Source of the DNA: Ichthyophonus hoferi | Taxonomy: Eukaryota; Opisthokonta; Ichthyosporea; Ichthyophonida; Ichthyophonidae | Direction of reading: 5' to 3' | Length of the DNA: 22,874 nucleotides | Assembly: GCA_002751075.1 (NCBI GenBank) | Contig: NAOQ01000723.1 | Location: 2,382-25,255, forward strand | Shown: positions 17,800 to 22,874 of the stretch, in pieces | Numbering within the stretch: position 1 is the first letter of the stretch | How the letters are laid out: each line of letters begins with the position of its first letter | Program-made: the position numbers and the translations under genes | Notes under the pieces: generated by a model | The model's input: only the letters and a program-made list of their open reading frames with translations | Database searches by the model: none | Told to the model about the DNA's origin: nothing

Positions 17800-20700
17800 T
17801 CTACATAAGGCAAGCATATAAGTATCTGTGACTGTCTCTATACAACCTATTCCTTGAGTGTACCTATATGGACTATTCATACTAGAATAATATAATGTAC
17901 GGGAGAAAAGTTTAAATTAAAGGAGGACAGACAGTGGCTACGAATGGTACTCATTAAAAAATCAAAGGACAGTGTAAAGTTATGATTTAGGAAAACATAA
18001 TAAATGAATGATGCCTCTAAATGTACAATAAATTGGAGAAAATAAAGCAGTCTATGGCTAATATGCTTTAGTGATATGTAAAAATGCCAGATATGGTTAC
18101 TGGGGGAATCTGCATGACACAACGGCCCAAATTCTGAGATAGGGTTATTTTATTTTTGAAGCTTAAAATTACAACGAACACAATAAGGAATATTCAAAAA
18201 AAAGAATACACTAGGTGAGAGGGTGTCGTCAAACAAAAAATGGCCGCTTTAGATAGGAATTTTCCCATTTTATAAGAAAAAGGAACATGGCCGACTGCAT
18301 CAGTGCAACATTAGCCATTATTAGCCAATATATTCTAGTTCAGTAAGAATAAGACAAAGACAAGCATTCAGAGCGGGGTTCGTATGATTCGGTTATTTAG
18401 GCTAGCATTTTATATATATTGATAAAAAACGAGATTGATAGCATGTTAGCTAATATTTAGGTTGAGTATAAATTCAAAGAAAAGTTACAAAAAATGTTGT
18501 CAAAGCTTAAATTTGTTCTTCTTTTGGCCGGGAAAATTGTGTATATAATTTTGATCGCGAAACTTATCATTTGGATCGAAACCCCCTACATATGCCTGAT
18601 AGCAATCACATTTTTGTCGCTAAGTCCTTCAATAATGTTTTTTTTTTTTTTTTCATACCTTACAATAAAAACTGTAGCTAACACTAGAGTATCTAAACCA
18701 CATTTTTTTAAAAGATAATAATGATTATGATTAAATAAAAATAAATTACTTCCAAAAAAAACTTAATATGGCGTTTAAGATATCGTGTAATCACTTTAAT
18801 CATTACAGTTTTATCATTCTTCAACTACACCAATCGTTATTAAGAACTTGAGGCTTATCGTGTGCGCCTTGCCGCGGAGTAGCCATTGTTGTTTGACTTT
18901 ATTCCCTGTTGTCTGACCAATACATTGGCTAGTTGACCCATCTAGCACATCATAGGTTCTTGAATGAGTCGTGTGATTTTTTTGTTAACAGTAATCAATG
19001 CAACTGCTCGAACAACAACCAGTGATTTTATCTTTTTATGTTAAATATTTAATTAGATACACTAAAAAAGAAGTGCATGCTTTTCTGCGTCTGGCACACA
19101 TTAATTTCCTCGGTGCCTCAAAATCATAAAACGCTCCCATCCATTGCCTCAGCTAAACACGAATCAAATCACGTAAAATAAACCTAAGAGTCGCATTATA
19201 TACCTAGGGAGACTGGCTGGCATCCATTTTACACATTTTTATTTAATTTTTAGTCTATTCATTAATACCATTTGTTTCAAGAAATTGATTCATTAGAACA
19301 GCAAATATGGCATGGAAGGATTAACTTTTAAATAGGATCACATTGCCCTGCGTAGGTCTCTAGCACCAGTATTAGCGATGCTGTATTTTACAGTCAGACC
19401 AATTCATTACTAGTAGATTAGGGGTGAATGTAATTCTTCGGAGACGTAGAGACTGGATTTTTATTTATCACTTGATTAGTCAATGGCGAATAATACCTCA
19501 AAAGTATTTTTAATCACACAACCAGTAGAGCTAAAGAATCCATGTTTTTATATCATAAACTGGAACATCCCAAAAAAGATTTATAATAATTAATTTTCCC
19601 ATGTGACAACTGATAAAAAAAAAGCTTTTTGGCAGATATCAAATAATTCACATAACCTTTGTTCACACTAAAGCAATTAACCAATGGGCTACATATTTTT
19701 TCGTGTAGATGTCAACTATTTTCTTGACACTTAGACATGTTTAAAAAAATTATGTAATTGCTGTCACAGGAAAGAAAAATTTTAATCTTCTGAAAAGAAG
19801 AGATAAGACAGTGATGGGCACTCATATAATAATCGGTATTCAGATCCTTCATTCGTTCAAAACTCAGAGAACTGCATACTGACATTAAATAGTGGCAATA
19901 TCTACTATATATATGGTAATATAACACCTCTTACTGATCGTACACACTGTGCCATAAGCACTATCGCACCTAAACAAACTAAAGTAGGAATTATTCCTTA
20001 ATTAATAGCTGAATATAATCGTGATAGACATTTGAATATAGGGCCAACATATACACCTGCCTCTATATTTCCTTCTTTAGAAAGTAGATAAAGCCAATTA
20101 GCTATTATTAACATTAGTTCAGAAATATCAACGATCATCGTTTAAAAAAATCAGTTGGAGATCCTGAAGAACTGTGGGCAAGGACAAGTCAATAGAACTC
20201 GCACAGAATCTTATATATATATATATATATATATATGTTTTCTAGACATGCAAGATCAATGTCAAATCGAACTACATACACAGCATAGCTAAATTATCGA
20301 TAATTATCCAATGAATTAATGCTGGATTCTGAAGTATCTTAAATATAGATTACGATATTTAGGAAGTTTGAGAACGTTCTGTTTGACACAGATTGGGAAC
20401 CCTTATTTCCGTAGTGACAATGAATAAAGGTTATACAGTTTTTAGCCTAATTTTCTGCTTGCGGTAGTCATCTGCCATCTTGAATATGAGTGTGATAATC
20501 ACTACCGAGACTGAAATCGATAATATTTTAGAGTTAGTAAATAATCTTACATTACATCAACTTGGTGAAAGTTAAAATCCTCTATTCCTAAAGCAATCCA
20601 GTCTAATCATTATCCAAAAATTTAAAATCGATCTGTCCCTACCTCAAATACCTGCAAGTGAAAAAATTGAAAATGCAATATGTTTTTCATGCAGTTTATC

Positions 20701-20900
20701 TATTTTCTGGTTAATTTTTATAATTAAACGTTATACATTCTGATGTTTAACATTCTGATGTTTATCAATTTTGTATGCCATAATTGCTTTAAAGTTTTGC
20801 TACGCAATAGTAAATAGTTTGACTTCCCTCTCCATTTTTTTTAAAAAAAAATTGCCTTTCAAATTTTTTAGTCTTGTTACCTGGTGTCAAGAGGTAAGGA
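17800..20900. other. AT-rich stretch with no supported gene
   Basis: The open frames at 17877-18122 (minus), 18494-18718 (plus, a hydrophobic Ile/Leu/Phe-rich 74 aa peptide) and 19712-19927 (minus) follow base composition and match no family that I know. A 29-codon plus frame at 20486-20575 (start MSVIITTE) is equally unsupported. Other contents: aatggccgc and acatggccgac, YY1-like, at about 18239 and 18287, and a (TA)n run at 20211-20236. No tRNA or rRNA gene was recognised. Confidence 0.55.
20211..20236. repeat. (TA)n microsatellite
   Basis: Thirteen uninterrupted TA units in the intergenic stretch. Confidence 0.9.
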
Positions 20901-20904
20901 AATT

Positions 20905-21114
20905 TTAGAGAGCGGATCCAGTACTATCAGTGTCAACGTAAAGGTTGCCGGCAACATACCGAGAAGGGTATCTCAATTTTTCATTGATTAGCAGGTCTGA
21001 AAGATATTTGTTAATGTCATTAAAGTTAACAAGACCCACCCAGTCTACACTTTCACTCAATACTATTACAATCAATAAACTCTTAGAAATATTTATTTTT
21101 TTGTCTTTCAACAT
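20905..21114 (-). CDS. Unidentified short ORF or possible terminal exon
   Basis: The minus frame reads on from a TTGATTGTAATAG acceptor-like sequence (about 21070) as LSESVDWVGLVNFNDINK, then LRYPSRYVAGNLYVDTDSTG, and stops at 20905. Its amino-acid mix is more protein-like than the other AT-driven frames here, with Trp, Gly, Tyr, Asp and Arg in balanced use. I recognise no family. It could be a last exon of a gene whose earlier exons I cannot place, part of an old mobile element, or chance. Confidence 0.2.
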   Translation of the reverse strand: MLKDKKINISKSLLIVIVLSESVDWVGLVNFNDINKYLSDLLINEKLRYPSRYVAGNLYVDTDSTGSAL

Positions 21115-21927
21115 ATCCTATTTTACTAGGCTCTTTATTGTGCATTTCTGTTATTTCTCTAGATTATCATGGTTTCTTTTCCAAAAGTTGTTGTCACACT
21201 TGGTTCCCATTGTCCTTATGCCACCCCAGCAGCTTTTCTTAGTTGTTATTTTCAAATAAAAGCTATATTGCGGATCTGATTAATTTTGATTCTGTCTCTA
21301 TTGATATCTCTCGATAAAGGCTTTTTTCTTGGATCGTCGACCTCCCCTTCAAGGCCAGACTGTCTTAATTATTCTAAGTCAAGGGATTCTTAACTGTTAA
21401 TAACAAAAACAAAACCCCTTATTCTAATTTTTGTCAATCAATAGAGATGCAGCACTCGGATTAATTAATCCAGTGGTAACTTCGAAATACGTGTGGCACT
21501 CATGTAATGTATCTAAAATACTATTTACCTGTGTATTTGTGTCTTGGTTGTTTTCTGAAACTAGTTAAGTTAGGCCAATTTTGTGGGGTCCTTCGAGGGC
21601 TTGCCCAAAAGCTCATATATTTAGTATTTAGTTGTTAATACTTGTAAAAGGCCACGCTGGTCTTTTGTAGTTAATCATTTATGCCGTGATTAAATGCTAG
21701 CACAACTGAAACCTTCTATACTAACTTGAAGTTCTAGTTAATTTTTGAATTTTTGTATTGTCTTTGGTTACCTACAACCTACTAAACAATTAATAATAAT
21801 TAAACCTTGTTGGTTGTGCCGAGTTTGAACATTATTAATTGTGTGCTAAGTGTTGTTGTACTATGTGATAGATACTTCTAACACTTAAATATGCTGATAT
21901 ATAACAAACCAACTTTACCTTAGTCCC

Positions 21928-22224
21928 TTAGTCTATATGCACGCAGTAATATTTTAAAATTTTCGTAATCCGAGTCGGATTCTGCTTCCTGATCAGCAGT
22001 GGCACGCTTGTTGCCTGTACTGGTTTCGGATCCTGAGTCCATGTTAATGTCTCTGGACTCCAGCGCTTGACTCCTCTCCCTCTGAATGTGTAGGGAGAGT
22101 GACCCGCTGTTTTTTTTGTCTCCTTCCTGGGGACGGATCCTGACTTCTGGCTTGAAGTCTTCTTCCCATTGGTGCGGTTAATAGCCACTAGGGGCCAATT
22201 CACATTATCCAAGTTGTCGGACAT
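21928..22224 (-). CDS. Unidentified 98-codon ORF with an upstream TATA box
   Basis: The frame starts MSDNLDNVNWPLVAINRTNG and is rich in Lys, Ser, Thr and Arg (KKTSSQKSGS, FRGRGVKRW), so it is basic and probably disordered. TATATAA on the minus strand (plus 22311-22317) lies about 90 bases upstream of the ATG, leaving room for a 60-base leader. Local base composition is more GC-rich than the flanks, which supports coding. I do not recognise the family. It could be the first coding part of a host gene running left, or an open frame of a mobile element. No terminal repeats delimiting such an element were found. Confidence 0.35.
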   Translation of the reverse strand: MSDNLDNVNWPLVAINRTNGKKTSSQKSGSVPRKETKKTAGHSPYTFRGRGVKRWSPETLTWTQDPKPVQATSVPLLIRKQNPTRITKILKYYCVHID

Positions 22225-22310
22225 AATTATTAGCTTAATATTTGAACGTTGGTTTTTAACTACTGTTTATTAACTGAAATCAGAATCCAGACTCAGTCCG
22301 AGTATTCTGG

Positions 22311-22317
22311 TTATATA
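22311..22317 (-). promoter_or_regulatory. TATA box candidate
   Basis: Reads TATATAA on the minus strand in the context cctatataacc. It stands in moderately GC-containing sequence rather than in a TA run, and is placed plausibly for the ORF at 22224. Confidence 0.4.
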
Positions 22318-22840
22318 GGTGTGAAATCGGAAGTCCAAACAGTTGACTATGTGTAGTCCATGTGTATTCATTAAATACATTAACTCTGAGTCACTGGTTA
22401 ATATTATTTTGGATATGATTATTGATTAATTAATTATTATTACCTAGACGGTCAGATCAATTACTTATTATTAACTTCTTAATACTTAGAGGTTAAATGC
22501 TAAATAAACCGTAAGTTGATCTTATCTCAGACATCATAAAGTATTTGTACATATACTGCAACAATAGTAGTATATTATATTGAATTGTTTATCTACTTAG
22601 GAGAAATTTGCCGGGATCCAGTAATTCTGCCTCCGGAAAGCTGTTTCTGGATATCATTTAATTAACATGGTATTGCAGTATATAACGGTCGTTGGTCCAG
22701 GCCCCAAGAATCTCATATTTTAACAATTTAGTGATTGGTATGCGATTGCTAATATGTGATCATAACAAGTTATTATCTTTCATTTGTTGTATTAATGCTG
22801 AAAATCACTTCAGTAATTCAAACCCATGTTTTATTTCGCT

Positions 22841-22874
22841 TTTTTTTTTCTTTTTTTTTTTTTTTTTTTTTTTT
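22841..22874. repeat. Terminal poly(T) run
   Basis: Thirty-three T with a single C, running to the window edge. It may be a genomic homopolymer, a poly(A) tail of a minus-oriented retroposed copy starting beyond the window, or an assembly edge. Confidence 0.8.

Noticed and set aside
18361-18420. tRNA-like ggttcgtatgattcgg
   Set aside because: No matching acceptor stem, D arm or anticodon arm could be drawn around it.
18494-18718. Hydrophobic 74 aa plus ORF as a membrane protein
   Set aside because: The hydrophobicity comes from T-rich sequence, including a poly(T) run coding Phe. There is no conserved motif, no neighbouring exon and no promoter.

Overview
The window is eukaryotic nuclear DNA, AT-rich and heavily interrupted by introns. 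The organism is most likely an animal and probably an early-branching one such as a sponge. Three spliced host genes can be read exon by exon. All have canonical GT-AG borders, matching phases and conserved protein families. The provided open frames are mostly intron or antisense shadows, so the genes below were built from short exons instead. The lineage call is inference: the genes are animal-like, the repeats are simple, and no species-specific marker is visible.

Layout, left to right. (1) 73-4829, plus strand: pinin (PNN), an RNA-processing and exon-junction-associated protein, with its 5' end cut by the window edge and eight exons proposed. (2) 4830-6849: a gene-free tail-to-tail interval. 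(3) 6850-11813, minus strand: a Yippee-like zinc-binding protein of 115 aa in five exons. (4) 11814-13726: an interval holding a diverged ~160 bp duplication with paired CCAAT boxes, lying between the HPRT 3' end and the Yippee 5' end. (5) 13727-17531, minus strand: a complete HPRT (hypoxanthine-guanine phosphoribosyltransferase) of 218 aa in ten coding exons, with several introns at the same codons as in human HPRT1. (6) 17532-22874: mostly non-coding. It has a CpG-bearing, E-box-bearing HPRT upstream segment, a long AT-rich stretch without a supported gene, a possible TATA-driven unidentified minus-strand ORF near the right end, and a terminal T run.

The three genes share no pathway. HPRT acts in purine salvage, pinin in nuclear mRNA processing, and Yippee proteins in a poorly understood nuclear and centrosomal role. 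They look like ordinary neighbours. The introns carry many short TAGTA/TATAC-type arrays, including a ~540 bp minisatellite in the last Yippee intron, a 30 bp minisatellite in a pinin intron and several small degenerate duplications. I found no convincing novel multi-gene system. The most useful leads are the ancestral HPRT intron positions, the tandem (NAGNAG) acceptor in the Yippee gene, the paired CCAAT duplications, a possible box C/D-like RNA in HPRT intron 1 and the unidentified right-end ORF.
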